Source of the DNA: Hyphomicrobium sp. CS1BSMeth3
GTDB taxonomy: Bacteria > Pseudomonadota > Alphaproteobacteria > Rhizobiales > Hyphomicrobiaceae
DNA: 64,000 bases
Direction of reading: 5' to 3'
NCBI RefSeq assembly: GCF_900117415.1
Contig: NZ_FPEI01000006.1
Span: 2,170,001-2,234,000 of the forward strand
This document shows positions 17,226-26,487 of the stretch, piece by piece; the stretch's first letter is position 1, and every line of letters starts with the position of its first letter. The notes under the pieces were generated by a model that did not search any database, had not been told where the DNA came from, and saw only the letters and a program-made list of their open reading frames with translations. A program made the translations under genes and the position numbers.

Positions 17226-18065
17226 ATGAAGATTGCGATCATTGCGGACATCCATAACGGCACCGAGACCAGGAATTGTCCGCTCAAGGACCCAGATTTC
17301 CCCGTGGTCGAGGCGGTGGAACAGTTCGTGGAGCGGGCGATCAGTGGGGGCGCGGATCTGCTGCTCGAGCTCGGCGATCGCATCAATGACGTCGATCACG
17401 AGACCGACACGGCCCGGGCAAAGGAACTGGCGCCAGCCTTCAAACGCTTCCCGCGCCATCGCGTGCACCTGCTGGGCAACCACGACGTCATCAATCTGAC
17501 GGCGGCGGACAACGAGGCCATTTTCGACTGCTCGTTTGCAAGCCGCGTCGTCGATCTCGGCGACGTGCGCCTGATCGCCTGGCAGCCGAACGTGGCATTC
17601 GACTACGAAAAGGGCAGCTTCCGGCCGACGGCGGGACATCTCACCTGGCTGGTGCAGGCCCTGCTCGAGGATGAGCGCCCGGCCATCATCGCAACGCACG
17701 TGTCGCTCGCGGGACGCGCCCAGACCGGGAACTTCTATCACCACTTCCATCCAACCTACTCGACCTATCCCGACCACGAGGCGGTCCGCAACGCCGTGGA
17801 AAGGACCGGGCGGGTGGCGATCTGGCTGGCCGGCCACTCGCACTGGAACACCTGGACCAATATCGCCGGCATCCATCACTTCACCGTTCAATCGCTGTCG
17901 GAACGGTTCACGACCTACCCCAGGACCGCGGCAGCGTTCGCCGACCTCACCATCGAGAAGGGGCAGTTCACGCTCGAGGTGCACGGCAACGATCCGCTTT
18001 ACCTGCGTCTGCCGTTTCAGAAATCCAGCGAGCAGTTCTGGGTGTCCCCGATCGTTCGCCGATAG
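17226..18065 (+). CDS. Calcineurin-like metallophosphoesterase
   Basis: A 279-residue cytoplasmic enzyme with the full two-metal signature of the family: DIH near the N-terminus (IIADIHNG), GDRIND, GNHDVI, the histidine of ATHVS, and GHSHWN. It probably hydrolyses a phosphodiester or phosphomonoester. The ATG at 17226 follows GAGGGGCAG and was chosen over a TTG 27 bases upstream. No signal peptide is present, so the substrate would be met after import by the ABC system whose ATPase gene starts 21 bases downstream. By analogy with glycerophosphodiester uptake systems, the operon may import and split a phosphodiester; that is an inference. Confidence 0.88.
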   Translation: MKIAIIADIHNGTETRNCPLKDPDFPVVEAVEQFVERAISGGADLLLELGDRINDVDHETDTARAKELAPAFKRFPRHRVHLLGNHDVINLTAADNEAIFDCSFASRVVDLGDVRLIAWQPNVAFDYEKGSFRPTAGHLTWLVQALLEDERPAIIATHVSLAGRAQTGNFYHHFHPTYSTYPDHEAVRNAVERTGRVAIWLAGHSHWNTWTNIAGIHHFTVQSLSERFTTYPRTAAAFADLTIEKGQFTLEVHGNDPLYLRLPFQKSSEQFWVSPIVRR

Positions 18066-18086
18066 GCCCGCTGCGGAGTTCAAGTC

Positions 18087-19208
18087 ATGGCGACGATCGA
18101 GATCTTGGGCATTGAGAAGCGCTACGGCGACACGAGCGTCTTGAAGAACGTTTCGCTCTCGGTCGAGGACGGCGAGTTCCTGACCCTGGTGGGGCCATCC
18201 GGGTGCGGGAAGTCGACCCTGCTTCGTATCATTGCCGGGCTGGAGGCGCCCGATGCCGGCGCGCTGCGTATTGCCGACCGCGACGTGGCCAAAGACCGGC
18301 CCAAGCAACGCAACGTTGCCATGGTCTTCCAATCCTACGCGCTCTATCCCCATCTGACGGTCCTCGACAATATCGTCATGCCTCTGCGCATGCGGCGCCT
18401 GACTGCAGCGCAGCGCTTCCCCCTGCTCGGCCGATGGATGCCGGGAACGCGGCGGATCGAGCGGGAGATCCGCGCCGAAGCCGAGCAAGTCGCCTCGATT
18501 CTCGGCGTCGAGCCGCTGCTCGCCCGCAAGCCGGGGCAATTGTCGGGAGGACAGCGCCAACGCGTTGCGCTCGGACGCGCCATGGTTCGGCAACCGGCGG
18601 TTTTCCTGATGGACGAGCCGCTGTCCAACCTCGATGCCAAGCTGCGGGTGCAAATGCGCAGCGAGATCATGGCCCTGCATCGCCAGATCGGCGCCACCTT
18701 CGTGTACGTGACGCACGACCAGGCCGAAGCCATGACGATGTCAGACCGGGTCGCGGTCATGATGGAGGGCGAGCTGCTGCAGGTCGCCGCGCCAGAGCAG
18801 CTCTATTCCGATCCGGATGACTTGCGGGTAGCGGAAATGATCGGCAGCCCGCAGATCAACGCCGTTCCCGTCCATGCGCTGAACCGGCAGCTCTGCCTCG
18901 CCTGGCAGCTCTCGCAAGACACGGCGGTGGCCGCGTTCCGTCCGGAAAACGCCATCATCACCCGCCCGGCCGATGCGATGCTCAACGGCACCGTGGCCGT
19001 GTCCGAGCATCTCGGGGCTGATGTCTTCGTCCATGTCCGCCTGGATGGCGACGCCGGCACCATCGTGATCCGCACCGATCGTACCAGCCCGCGGCATACC
19101 GCTGGGACTGCCGTAGGCGTCAGCGTGGAAGGCCGGCACGTGCTGCGGTTCGACGCGAAAAAGAAGCGCTGCCGTCCGAGCCAGGATCACGGGGCTCTGG
19201 TCGCATGA
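18087..19208 (+). CDS. Carbohydrate-type ABC transporter ATPase (UgpC/MalK-like)
   Basis: A 373-residue ATPase. The N-terminal nucleotide-binding domain has GPSGCGKST, signature LSGGQRQRVALGRAMV and Walker B VFLMDEPLSNLDAK. The C-terminal 130 or so residues form the OB-fold regulatory domain typical of MalK/UgpC proteins (AFRPENA, with the repeated beta-strand pattern to the end). An insertion of about 15 residues (RFPLLGRWMPGTRRIEREI) is present in the helical subdomain. It overlaps the first permease by four bases. The C-terminal domain often receives regulatory signals such as EIIA binding, which cannot be judged here. Confidence 0.93.
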   Translation: MATIEILGIEKRYGDTSVLKNVSLSVEDGEFLTLVGPSGCGKSTLLRIIAGLEAPDAGALRIADRDVAKDRPKQRNVAMVFQSYALYPHLTVLDNIVMPLRMRRLTAAQRFPLLGRWMPGTRRIEREIRAEAEQVASILGVEPLLARKPGQLSGGQRQRVALGRAMVRQPAVFLMDEPLSNLDAKLRVQMRSEIMALHRQIGATFVYVTHDQAEAMTMSDRVAVMMEGELLQVAAPEQLYSDPDDLRVAEMIGSPQINAVPVHALNRQLCLAWQLSQDTAVAAFRPENAIITRPADAMLNGTVAVSEHLGADVFVHVRLDGDAGTIVIRTDRTSPRHTAGTAVGVSVEGRHVLRFDAKKKRCRPSQDHGALVA

Positions 19209-20143
19209 CGGCGCTATCGTCCCCGCGCAACGCCATCAGCGCAGCCGGAGCCAGGCCGGCCTCGGCCAGCAAGCAACGCGGCGATCGGCGCGGCTGGCTC
19301 TACAGTGCGCCCGCCGTAGTTACGATGGGCGTGCTGCTGTTCGGACCGCTGCTTGCGGTGATGCTCTTCTCGCTGACCGACTGGCAGCTCGGCCAGGAAC
19401 AGTTCTCGTTCATCGGTGCGCGCAATTTCCAGGAGCTGTTCGCCGATACCGTGTTCTGGAAATCGCTGCGCAATACCTTCCTCTATGTGCTGCTGGTCGT
19501 GCCCGGAACAGTCATCCTCGGGCTCATCGTCGCCGTGCTGCTCGAGTCGAGCAACGAGCTGAAAGGCTTGTACAGGACGGCGCATTTCATCCCTGTGATG
19601 GCGGCAACATCGGCGATGGCCATCGTCTGGGGAACCATGCTGCATCCGACGATCGGCCTGTTCAACCACATCCTGTACGGGCTCGGATATTCTGGCGTGA
19701 GCTGGCTGCGCGACGAGCACACGGCACTCCTGGCCCTGGTCCTGATCGGCATCTGGCAGGGCTTCGGCTACGCCATGGTCCTGTTCATCGCCGGACTGAA
19801 GGCGATCCCGCAGAACCTGTACGATGCGGCCGAGATCGACGGGGCCGACAGCGTCATGGACCGGATGCGGCTCGTCGTCCTGCCGATGATCGGACCGGTG
19901 CTGATGTTCGTCATGGTCGTCACGGCCGTGCGCGCATTCTCCGTCTTCGACACCGTTCGCGTCCTGACGGCGGGCGGTCCGAACTACAGCACCGATGTCC
20001 TGCTGTACCGGCTCAACACGGAAAGCTTCGACTACCTGCGGACCGGCTACGGCGCGGCTCTGACGGTGGTGTTCCTCGGCATTGTGATCGCGATCACCCT
20101 GCTGCAGGCCAAGATCATGGATAGACGAGTACATTACTCATGA
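19205..20143 (+). CDS. ABC sugar/phosphoester permease (UgpA/MalF-like)
   Basis: A 312-residue inner-membrane permease with six or so hydrophobic segments. The coupling motif near residue 210 reads IPQNLYDAAEIDGADSVMDRMRLVVLPMIGPVLMF, the EAA loop of binding-protein-dependent sugar permeases. It starts within the stop of the ATPase gene and itself overlaps the next permease (ATGA at 20140). About 35 polar residues rich in Ser, Ala and Arg precede the first membrane helix. It forms one half of the channel with the next product. Confidence 0.93.
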   Translation: MTALSSPRNAISAAGARPASASKQRGDRRGWLYSAPAVVTMGVLLFGPLLAVMLFSLTDWQLGQEQFSFIGARNFQELFADTVFWKSLRNTFLYVLLVVPGTVILGLIVAVLLESSNELKGLYRTAHFIPVMAATSAMAIVWGTMLHPTIGLFNHILYGLGYSGVSWLRDEHTALLALVLIGIWQGFGYAMVLFIAGLKAIPQNLYDAAEIDGADSVMDRMRLVVLPMIGPVLMFVMVVTAVRAFSVFDTVRVLTAGGPNYSTDVLLYRLNTESFDYLRTGYGAALTVVFLGIVIAITLLQAKIMDRRVHYS

Positions 20144-20976
20144 CACCGCTGTCGTTAGGAACGAAGGGCAAGGTCCTTCGCTGCGTGATCCTGAGCGTGA
20201 CTGCGCTGTTCGCGCTGCTGCCGTTCATGTGGATGCTGAGCCTGTCGATCAAGACGACGCCGGAGATCTACCAGGCGCACTTCCATATCCTGCCCGAGAG
20301 CTTCGCCGGTTTCGACAACTACCGGGTGGTGTTTGCCAGCGCACCCATGCTTCGCTTTCTGCTTAACGGCGTGCTGGTCTGCGCAGCGATTTTCATGGTG
20401 CAGCTCCTGGTCTGCATTCCCTGCGCTTACGCGCTGGCCAAGCTGCGCTTCCGGGGCCGAGATACGCTGTTCTCGGCAGTACTGATCGCGCTGCTGATCC
20501 CGCCGCAAGTGCTGTCGATCCCCCATTTCGTTCTGCTCTACTACGCGCAACTGATCGACAGCTACGGCGCGCTGATCCTCCCGTGGATCTTCTCCGCCTT
20601 CGGCGTATTCCTGCTGCGGCAATTCTTCAGCACGATCCCCGACGAGCTCATCCAGGCAGCCCAGCTCGACGGCATGAGCGAGGCGGACATCATCTGGCGG
20701 GTCATGATCCCGATGAGCGCGCCAGCCATCGCCTCGTTCGGCATCTTCTCGCTGGTCTCGCACTGGAACGATCTGTTCTGGCCGCTGATCGTGCTGCGGC
20801 GCGCTGAGCTGGCCACCCCGGCGCTCGGCATCCTGCTGTTTCGCGACGACGAGACCGGACGGCAGTTCGGCCCGCTTATGGCTGCGACCGCGACGATCGT
20901 CGCACCGTTGATCCTCGCGTTTCTCCTGGCTCAGCGCCGCTTCATCGACGGCCTGACCATCCACTCGGTCAAATAG
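20140..20976 (+). CDS. ABC sugar/phosphoester permease (UgpE/MalG-like)
   Basis: A 278-residue membrane protein of the MalG/UgpE class. After a short cytoplasmic end, a first helix (FALLPFMWMLSLSIKTTPEI) leads to the periplasmic loop typical of this subunit. The EAA coupling loop is IPDELIQAAQLDGMSEADIIWRVMIPMSAPAIASFGIF. It pairs with the UgpA-like permease and is translationally coupled to it. The binding-protein gene follows after 21 bases with a good AGGAAGGG site. Family membership suggests a sugar, polyol or glycerophosphoryl substrate. Confidence 0.93.
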   Translation: MTPLSLGTKGKVLRCVILSVTALFALLPFMWMLSLSIKTTPEIYQAHFHILPESFAGFDNYRVVFASAPMLRFLLNGVLVCAAIFMVQLLVCIPCAYALAKLRFRGRDTLFSAVLIALLIPPQVLSIPHFVLLYYAQLIDSYGALILPWIFSAFGVFLLRQFFSTIPDELIQAAQLDGMSEADIIWRVMIPMSAPAIASFGIFSLVSHWNDLFWPLIVLRRAELATPALGILLFRDDETGRQFGPLMAATATIVAPLILAFLLAQRRFIDGLTIHSVK

Positions 20977-20997
20977 TCCACCTCAGGAAGGGAAAAC

Positions 20998-22287
20998 ATG
21001 CTGACTGCCCAAAACAGATTCATGGCCGGCACGATCGCCGCGATCATGGTCGCGTCGGGTCTCGCCACGAGCGCGGCGCACGCAGAGACCAAGCTCCAGG
21101 TCGCCTATTCCAACGCGGCGGTCTACAAGGCCGTGCAGGAAGCCATTGCTGCCAAGTTCATGGAGCAGCGCCCCGACATCAAGATCGAGTTCCGCACTCC
21201 GCCGGCGAGCTACGAGGAGCTTGCCCAGCAGTTGATGCGCGACAAGATTACCCGCACGCTTCCCGACGTGGCGTTCAATGGCATCAACCAGCTCGGCCTG
21301 TTCACGGATCAGAAGCTGCCCGTGGCGGTCGATGCCCATGCCAACGCCGACGGCGGCATGGAGAAGCTCGGCTATCATCCCGCACTCGCCGCGCTCGGAC
21401 AGCGCAACGGCGCGCAGTACGGCATGCCCTTCGCGGTGTCGATGCCCATCGTCTACGTCAATACCGACCTGATGGCGAAGGCAGGCGTCGACGTCGCCTC
21501 TCTCACCACATGGCCGAACATCCTGGCGGCCGGCAAGGCCGTCGACGCGAAGGTCGGCCAGCCCACGGCCGGATTCTACTTCGATTGGGAGCAGACCGGA
21601 AACTGGCTGTTCCAGGGCCTGGTCACCAGCAACGGCGGCCGGATGCTCGCCGACAACCGCTGCGACTTCGCCTTCGGCGACGCGCACGGGATGGCGGCGC
21701 TGAAGATCCTCGAGTCCTTCCCCAAAGCCGGCATGCGCAATCTCGGACAGGTGCCGGGCCGCATGGCTTTCGTCGCCGGGACGGTCGGCATCTGGGTGTC
21801 GTCGTCCGGCTTCGCGGCGACGGCCGAGAGGATGATCGGCGATAAGTTCAAGCTCAAGACGCTGCCCTTCCCCATCAGCGCGGAGAAGGCCCAGTTGCCC
21901 GGCGGCGGTGCCATGGCCATGATGCTGACCACCGACAAGGCGCGCCAGCAGGCGGCGTGGGAATACTTGAAATTCGCCACCGGCGGTGTCGGTCAGGCCA
22001 TCATGGCCAAGGGTACGGGCTATATGCCAGTCAACCAGGCAGCGGCCACGACGCCAGAGCTGCTCGGTGACTTCTACAAGACCTATCCCAACCAGGTGAC
22101 GGCGCTCATGCAGTTGCCGCGGCTGACCGAGTGGGCGTCGTATCCGGGGCCGAACTCCCTGAAGATGATCGAGGTCATCAAGAGCCACACGGAGGGGCTG
22201 ATCAGCGGCGCGAAGACCGCCGAGCAGACGATGCCTGAGCTGATCAGAGACGTGAAGGCGCTGGCGCCTCCCTGCAATGCCAAGTAG
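20998..22287 (+). CDS. Extracellular solute-binding protein, family 1 (UgpB-like)
   Basis: A 429-residue periplasmic protein with a signal peptide of about 29 residues ending SAAHAE. It has the family-1 layout: a KLQVAYSNAAVYKAVQEAIAAKFMEQRPDIKIEF opening, a conserved GMPFAVSMPIVYVNTDLM segment and a Trp-rich middle (YFDWEQTGNWLFQG). It should deliver the ligand to the two permeases encoded upstream. UgpB-type proteins bind glycerol-3-phosphate or glycerophosphodiesters, and relatives bind sugars; the neighbouring phosphoesterase favours a phosphorylated ligand. It is the last gene of the operon, which is followed by a long untranslated stretch with three inverted repeats. Confidence 0.9.
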   Translation: MLTAQNRFMAGTIAAIMVASGLATSAAHAETKLQVAYSNAAVYKAVQEAIAAKFMEQRPDIKIEFRTPPASYEELAQQLMRDKITRTLPDVAFNGINQLGLFTDQKLPVAVDAHANADGGMEKLGYHPALAALGQRNGAQYGMPFAVSMPIVYVNTDLMAKAGVDVASLTTWPNILAAGKAVDAKVGQPTAGFYFDWEQTGNWLFQGLVTSNGGRMLADNRCDFAFGDAHGMAALKILESFPKAGMRNLGQVPGRMAFVAGTVGIWVSSSGFAATAERMIGDKFKLKTLPFPISAEKAQLPGGGAMAMMLTTDKARQQAAWEYLKFATGGVGQAIMAKGTGYMPVNQAAATTPELLGDFYKTYPNQVTALMQLPRLTEWASYPGPNSLKMIEVIKSHTEGLISGAKTAEQTMPELIRDVKALAPPCNAK

Positions 22288-22334
22288 GTGAGGCTCGACT
22301 TTCGCTGATCCCCTATAGCTTCTGATCAAACGGA

Positions 22335-22437
22335 CGTGACCCGCCGACGACGAGCGCGCGCTCTCAGAGCCGACGCATCGCCGAGGCGGGTCACGCTGTG
22401 CACGAGCGCACAGCATAATGTTCCTGATCGGGAACAT
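22335..22437. repeat. Cluster of three inverted repeats after the importer operon
   Basis: Within about 100 bases lie three perfect inverted repeats. CGTGACCCGCC (22335-22345) matches GGCGGGTCACG (22385-22395) across 39 bases. GCTGTGC (22395-22401) matches GCACAGC (22408-22414). ATGTTCC (22418-22424) matches GGAACAT (22431-22437). They could form consecutive RNA hairpins or be protein-binding palindromes. The rest of the 22288-22884 gap shows no protein-like frame, and no obvious terminator T-run was seen. Confidence 0.55.
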
Positions 22438-22884
22438 GAATAGATGCGATAGCTGGAGGGATAGAACTCGGTCCGTCGCTTCAGGATTCGACGAGAGTTC
22501 GAACCATCGCCCGTCAGGCTAGCGACTTAGATCGATGGTCGATCGCAGAAGTGGACATCCCGCTCGTCGGAAGACAACACACCGGGGTGCGGTTGATAAA
22601 GTCAGCTCTCGATTGAGGAGCGGAAAAGAGGACGCGCTCAAAGTTTCGCCCGACGAAACCTCCGCCTCCTTCTAAATTAACGTGCCCCAGCCTGCTCCAA
22701 TGGCTTCAAATCCACGCTCCCCGGCCGTTCCACGACTGAGCGCGAAGCGCGAGGAAATCGGGAATTTCTAGTTAGGGAAAATTCAGACGAGCGTCGAATT
22801 TTGTGAGGAGGCTATCGGATCGGGTCGGCTGGCGGTACGACTCCAACGAACTCGAGGCCTAAGCGTAGACGGGGCGAGACGTGC

Positions 22885-24603
22885 ATGTCGACAGCGATTG
22901 CCATTCTCGGGGGCGTCGGATTGTTCCTGCTCGGCATGACCGTCATGACCGACGGCCTGAAGGCGATGGCTGGATCTGCTCTGCGCACCGTCCTCGGCAA
23001 GGCGGCGGACACGCCGCTCTCGGGTGCCTTCTGGGGCGCGATCGTCACGCTGCTCGTGCAATCGTCGAGCGCGGTGACGATGACGACGATCGGCCTCGTC
23101 AGCGCCGGCCTGCTCACCTTTGCGCAGGGGCTCGGCCTCGTGTTCGGCGCCAATGTGGGAACCACCGGCACGGGCTGGCTGGTGGCGCTGATCGGCGTGC
23201 GCGTCTCGCTTTCCACTTATGCGCTGCCGATGATCTTCATTGGCGCGCTGGCCAAGCTGCTGGCGGGCGGTCGGATCGCGGCCGCGGGTGGCGCGCTCGC
23301 AGGTTTTGCGTTGGTCCTCTATGGGCTGACGACCCTCCAGCAGGGCATGGGCGGGCTCGCCGAGAGCTTGCATCCGTCCGACCTGCCTGCGGTCCTCGGC
23401 GCGCCGGGGGTCGGCTGGCTCGCAGGGTCGGTCGGCCTCATGACCTTGATCGCTGTCGGCCTGGCGATGACCGCGGTCATGCAGTCCTCGACGGCCGCCA
23501 TCGCCGTCACCATTTCGGCTTTCTACGCCGGAGCGGTGAGCCTGGAGCAGGGCGCGGCGCTGATCATCGGGCAGAATATCGGGACGGCGACGAGCTCCGC
23601 GCTGGCGGCCATCGGGGCCAGCGCGACGGCCAAGCGCCTCGCCCTCGCCTATGTGCTGTTCAAGGTCATCGCGGCGCTCATCGCCATCATCGCCTTTCCG
23701 TTCACGGCAGCGCTGATGAAGGCGCTCACCTCGTCGGTCGACGGAACGACGCTCCTTGCTGCCTACCACACGGCGTACAACGTCGTGGGTGTCGCAGTGC
23801 TCCTTCCGGCGACGCAGTGGTTCACCCGCGTCGTGGAGCGGCTCCTGCCTTCCGAGCAGACCGCACTTCAGCGCGCGCTCGATCCCAGCGCGCTCGCCAG
23901 TCCGGTAATCGCGGTCGAAACCGCTCGGCGCGTCGTCGCGGACGTCCTCACGTCAACTGCCGCCTCGGTCTCCGCGGCCCTTTCAAGCGGGACCGGCGCG
24001 GTGGCGCAAAACACGACGAGAGCCGCTGCCGTACTGGAGAAGGTGCGGGATTTCCTGTCCGAATTGAAGGAGCCTCCCGAGACGGACGCCGAGCGGCTCC
24101 GCATGGCAAGCACACTGCACGCGCTCGATCACGCCTCGCGTCTCGTGGAAGTTCTGGCACCCGGCGGGCTGCCGGGACGGCCGGCCGGAGCGCCCCATGA
24201 CCTTCGCGCCGCCGAGCTGTGCAATAAGGCCATGCGCGCAACACAGGTGGTTGGCGGCTCGATCATTTCGGAATCCGCCCTCAGCGCGCGGGCCGCCCCC
24301 ATCAGTTGGAGCGTTTCGTCCGAAGTCGCAGCGGCGCTCGCCGAGGTGGAGGGCGCAGCGAGAGCACTCGACGCTCTGCAGCGTGACCATCGCGCCGCGA
24401 CCCTCGCCTCTGTCGCGTCGGGAAAGCGGACGGCCGCGGATGCCCTCGAGCAGATCGAGACCGTTCGGCGGCTCCACCAGATGGCGCATCATGCCTGGCG
24501 TTCGGCAGCGCATCTCCTCGGCCGCGGCGCGCATGATGACCTGGGCCCGCTCTCCCAACCAGCAAGCACTGCGAGCGGCGGGATCGAGGACGAGCCCAAC
24601 TAA
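22885..24603 (+). CDS. Na+/phosphate cotransporter family protein (NptA-like) with PhoU-like tail
   Basis: A 572-residue membrane protein. The first 310 or so residues hold two inverted Na/Pi-cotransporter repeats, each with the QSSSA/QSST signature (LVQSSSAVTMTTIGLVSAGLLTF and MQSSTAAIAVTISAFYAG). Residues about 340-560 are helical and cytoplasmic, like the PhoU-related domain found on many bacterial members. The likely role is sodium-coupled phosphate transport across the inner membrane; the direction is uncertain, because several homologs act mainly in export or homeostasis. It stands alone, with a long leader before it, in a window that also carries Pst genes and a phosphoester-type importer. 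Confidence 0.88.
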   Translation: MSTAIAILGGVGLFLLGMTVMTDGLKAMAGSALRTVLGKAADTPLSGAFWGAIVTLLVQSSSAVTMTTIGLVSAGLLTFAQGLGLVFGANVGTTGTGWLVALIGVRVSLSTYALPMIFIGALAKLLAGGRIAAAGGALAGFALVLYGLTTLQQGMGGLAESLHPSDLPAVLGAPGVGWLAGSVGLMTLIAVGLAMTAVMQSSTAAIAVTISAFYAGAVSLEQGAALIIGQNIGTATSSALAAIGASATAKRLALAYVLFKVIAALIAIIAFPFTAALMKALTSSVDGTTLLAAYHTAYNVVGVAVLLPATQWFTRVVERLLPSEQTALQRALDPSALASPVIAVETARRVVADVLTSTAASVSAALSSGTGAVAQNTTRAAAVLEKVRDFLSELKEPPETDAERLRMASTLHALDHASRLVEVLAPGGLPGRPAGAPHDLRAAELCNKAMRATQVVGGSIISESALSARAAPISWSVSSEVAAALAEVEGAARALDALQRDHRAATLASVASGKRTAADALEQIETVRRLHQMAHHAWRSAAHLLGRGAHDDLGPLSQPASTASGGIEDEPN

Positions 24604-25013
24604 GGCCGTGGCTTCAGGCGCAACGTCGCGGCAAGCGATGCCGGCGAAAGCGATCGGAGGCTGCTTCGCGTCGATCTCACGGACGCTCCTGCAGCCGGAA
24701 TTCGTTCCGCCGATCCCGGCTCGACAAGACATGCTTTCAGGTTTCCTATGAGGTGCCGAGCGAGCTCGTGACGTCTAAGGCTTACACAAGCGCTCGTTCT
24801 GCTTTCCGCCTAGCGGCGTACGATCACAGTTCGTCAGGCCTCATTGCCCCGCTACAGAGGATGGACTGGAACCCTGCCGATGCTGCGTCTGTTTCGGCAA
24901 CGCGATCCTCGGAATGAAAGTCGAGCCCGCATGCCCGCTTGTGGCAACGACGAGGTGATCGGGGACGTGTGCCGCAGGGTCACGCGGTCTGAGCGACACG
25001 CCGGTGAATAGTC
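24604..25013. other. Intergenic region without assignable content
   Basis: The 410 bases between the Na/Pi carrier and the acyltransferase gene show no frame with convincing protein-like composition, no strong hairpin and no clear promoter pair. A promoter for the acyltransferase must lie here unless it is read through. Confidence 0.4.
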
Positions 25014-26324
25014 ATGGCCGCCTGGTCCCGCGCTGCCGAGCTCGCTGACCGCACACCCGCCTCCCGCAACCGCTATGTCGATTTCCTGCGGGCGATGTCG
25101 ATGTTGGTCGTGATCGTCGGGCATTGGCTCGCTGCCGCGCCCCACATCGACGCGCGCGGGACGCTCGTCACCGCTCACATCTTGACGCTCGCTCCCTGGA
25201 CCGCCTGGCTCACATGGATCCTCCAGGTGATGCCGATCTTCTTCATGGTCGGCGGGTACGCAAACGGCATCAGTTGGCGCGCCACGCGGCGGGACGGCAA
25301 ATCGTATGCCGCCTGGCTTGAAGGCCGATTGCGCCGCATTCTCTGGCCCCTCCTCCCGCTACTCGTCGTCTGGGTGATGATCGTCGGCGTCGAGTACGCC
25401 CGCGGCGTGCGGCCGGAGCTGATCAGCTATGGCTCGCGCGTGGCCTTCATTCCAATCTGGTTCCTCGCGGTGTACGTCGTGATCGTTCTGCTCGTGCCGC
25501 TCATGGAGGTCGCCTGGGCCCGCTTTGGGATGGGATCGTTCTGGGCCCTGACGGCTGCCGCAATCGTCGGCGACGTCATGTACTTTGCCTTCGACCTGCG
25601 CTGGCTCGGCTTTGCCAACTATCTGTTCGTCTGGGGCGCGATCTCCCTCCTCGGCTTTGCGTGGCTCGACGAGCGGTTCTCCGACCGCTCGGTGATGCTT
25701 TTCTGCGGTGCTTTGGGCTTCGCTGCGCTCGTCTTGCTCGTCCACTTCGGGCCGTACCCCGTCGCCATGATCGGCGTCCCCGGCGATCCCGTCAGCAACA
25801 CGACACCGCCCAAGGTCACGCTGATACCGCTCGCGATACTGCAGGGCGGGTTATTGCTCGCTGTACAGGCGCCCGCCCGCCGCTGGCTGGCTGGACGCGG
25901 CGCATGGACCGCCACCGTGGCAATCAACAGCAGCATCATGACGCTGTTCATCTGGCATTTGACGGCCACCACACTCGTGGTTCTCGCAGCTTATCTGACA
26001 AATGGCTTCGGTCTGCGGCTGGACCCAGGGAGTGCCCAGTGGTGGTGGGCGCGGATCCCCTGGATCATAGCCAACACCCTTGCGCTAGTTCCTCTTGTCG
26101 CCGCGTTCGGGCGCTTTGAACGCCCCGGCGTGCCCGAAGGCCCACCGGCGCTTGCCTGGCGCCACGTACTCGGCGCGCTGGTGACGGCCGCTGGTCTTGC
26201 CCTGCTCGCCGCCCACGGAGTTGGTGGTTACGGATGGTTTGGTCTGAACCTATGGGGACTGGCGCTGGCCTTCGCCGGCATTGGCCTTGTCGCACGCCGA
26301 CCCGACAGCGCTCGCACAAGCTGA
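25014..26324 (+). CDS. Acyltransferase-3 family integral membrane protein
   Basis: A 436-residue protein with about ten hydrophobic helices. The N-terminal segment RNRYVDFLRAMSMLVVIVGHWLAAAPHID has the Arg and His typical of acyltransferase family 3, whose members transfer acetyl or other acyl groups to extracytoplasmic sugars or lipids. The next helix (MPIFFMVGGYANGISW) is also typical. No sugar or lipid biosynthesis gene is adjacent, so the acceptor is unknown. It appears to be a single-gene unit: the next gene is on the opposite strand. Confidence 0.8.
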   Translation: MAAWSRAAELADRTPASRNRYVDFLRAMSMLVVIVGHWLAAAPHIDARGTLVTAHILTLAPWTAWLTWILQVMPIFFMVGGYANGISWRATRRDGKSYAAWLEGRLRRILWPLLPLLVVWVMIVGVEYARGVRPELISYGSRVAFIPIWFLAVYVVIVLLVPLMEVAWARFGMGSFWALTAAAIVGDVMYFAFDLRWLGFANYLFVWGAISLLGFAWLDERFSDRSVMLFCGALGFAALVLLVHFGPYPVAMIGVPGDPVSNTTPPKVTLIPLAILQGGLLLAVQAPARRWLAGRGAWTATVAINSSIMTLFIWHLTATTLVVLAAYLTNGFGLRLDPGSAQWWWARIPWIIANTLALVPLVAAFGRFERPGVPEGPPALAWRHVLGALVTAAGLALLAAHGVGGYGWFGLNLWGLALAFAGIGLVARRPDSARTS

Positions 26325-26487
26325 AAGACGCCTCTGCAAAGCCTGTAGGGCGTGTTGCTCATCGGAGCCGGCGGCGCGAAGCGCGATGGCGCTCACCGAG
26401 AAGGTCTCCTGCAAGAACTGCCAAGTGCTGATTCTCCCGACGGCCGAGTTCAACAGCAAACGGTGCATGGTGCCGGCAAGCCGTGCT

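Noticed and set aside
17181..18716. Long open frame on the minus strand, 511 codons
   Set aside because: It is antisense to the phosphoesterase and the ATPase gene, both with full motifs. The composition is not that of a real protein.
20983..22437. Long open frame on the minus strand, 484 codons
   Set aside because: It lies antisense to the UgpB-like gene, whose signal peptide and fold are clear. The frame is rich in Arg, His and Gly without domain motifs, a common shadow in high-GC DNA.
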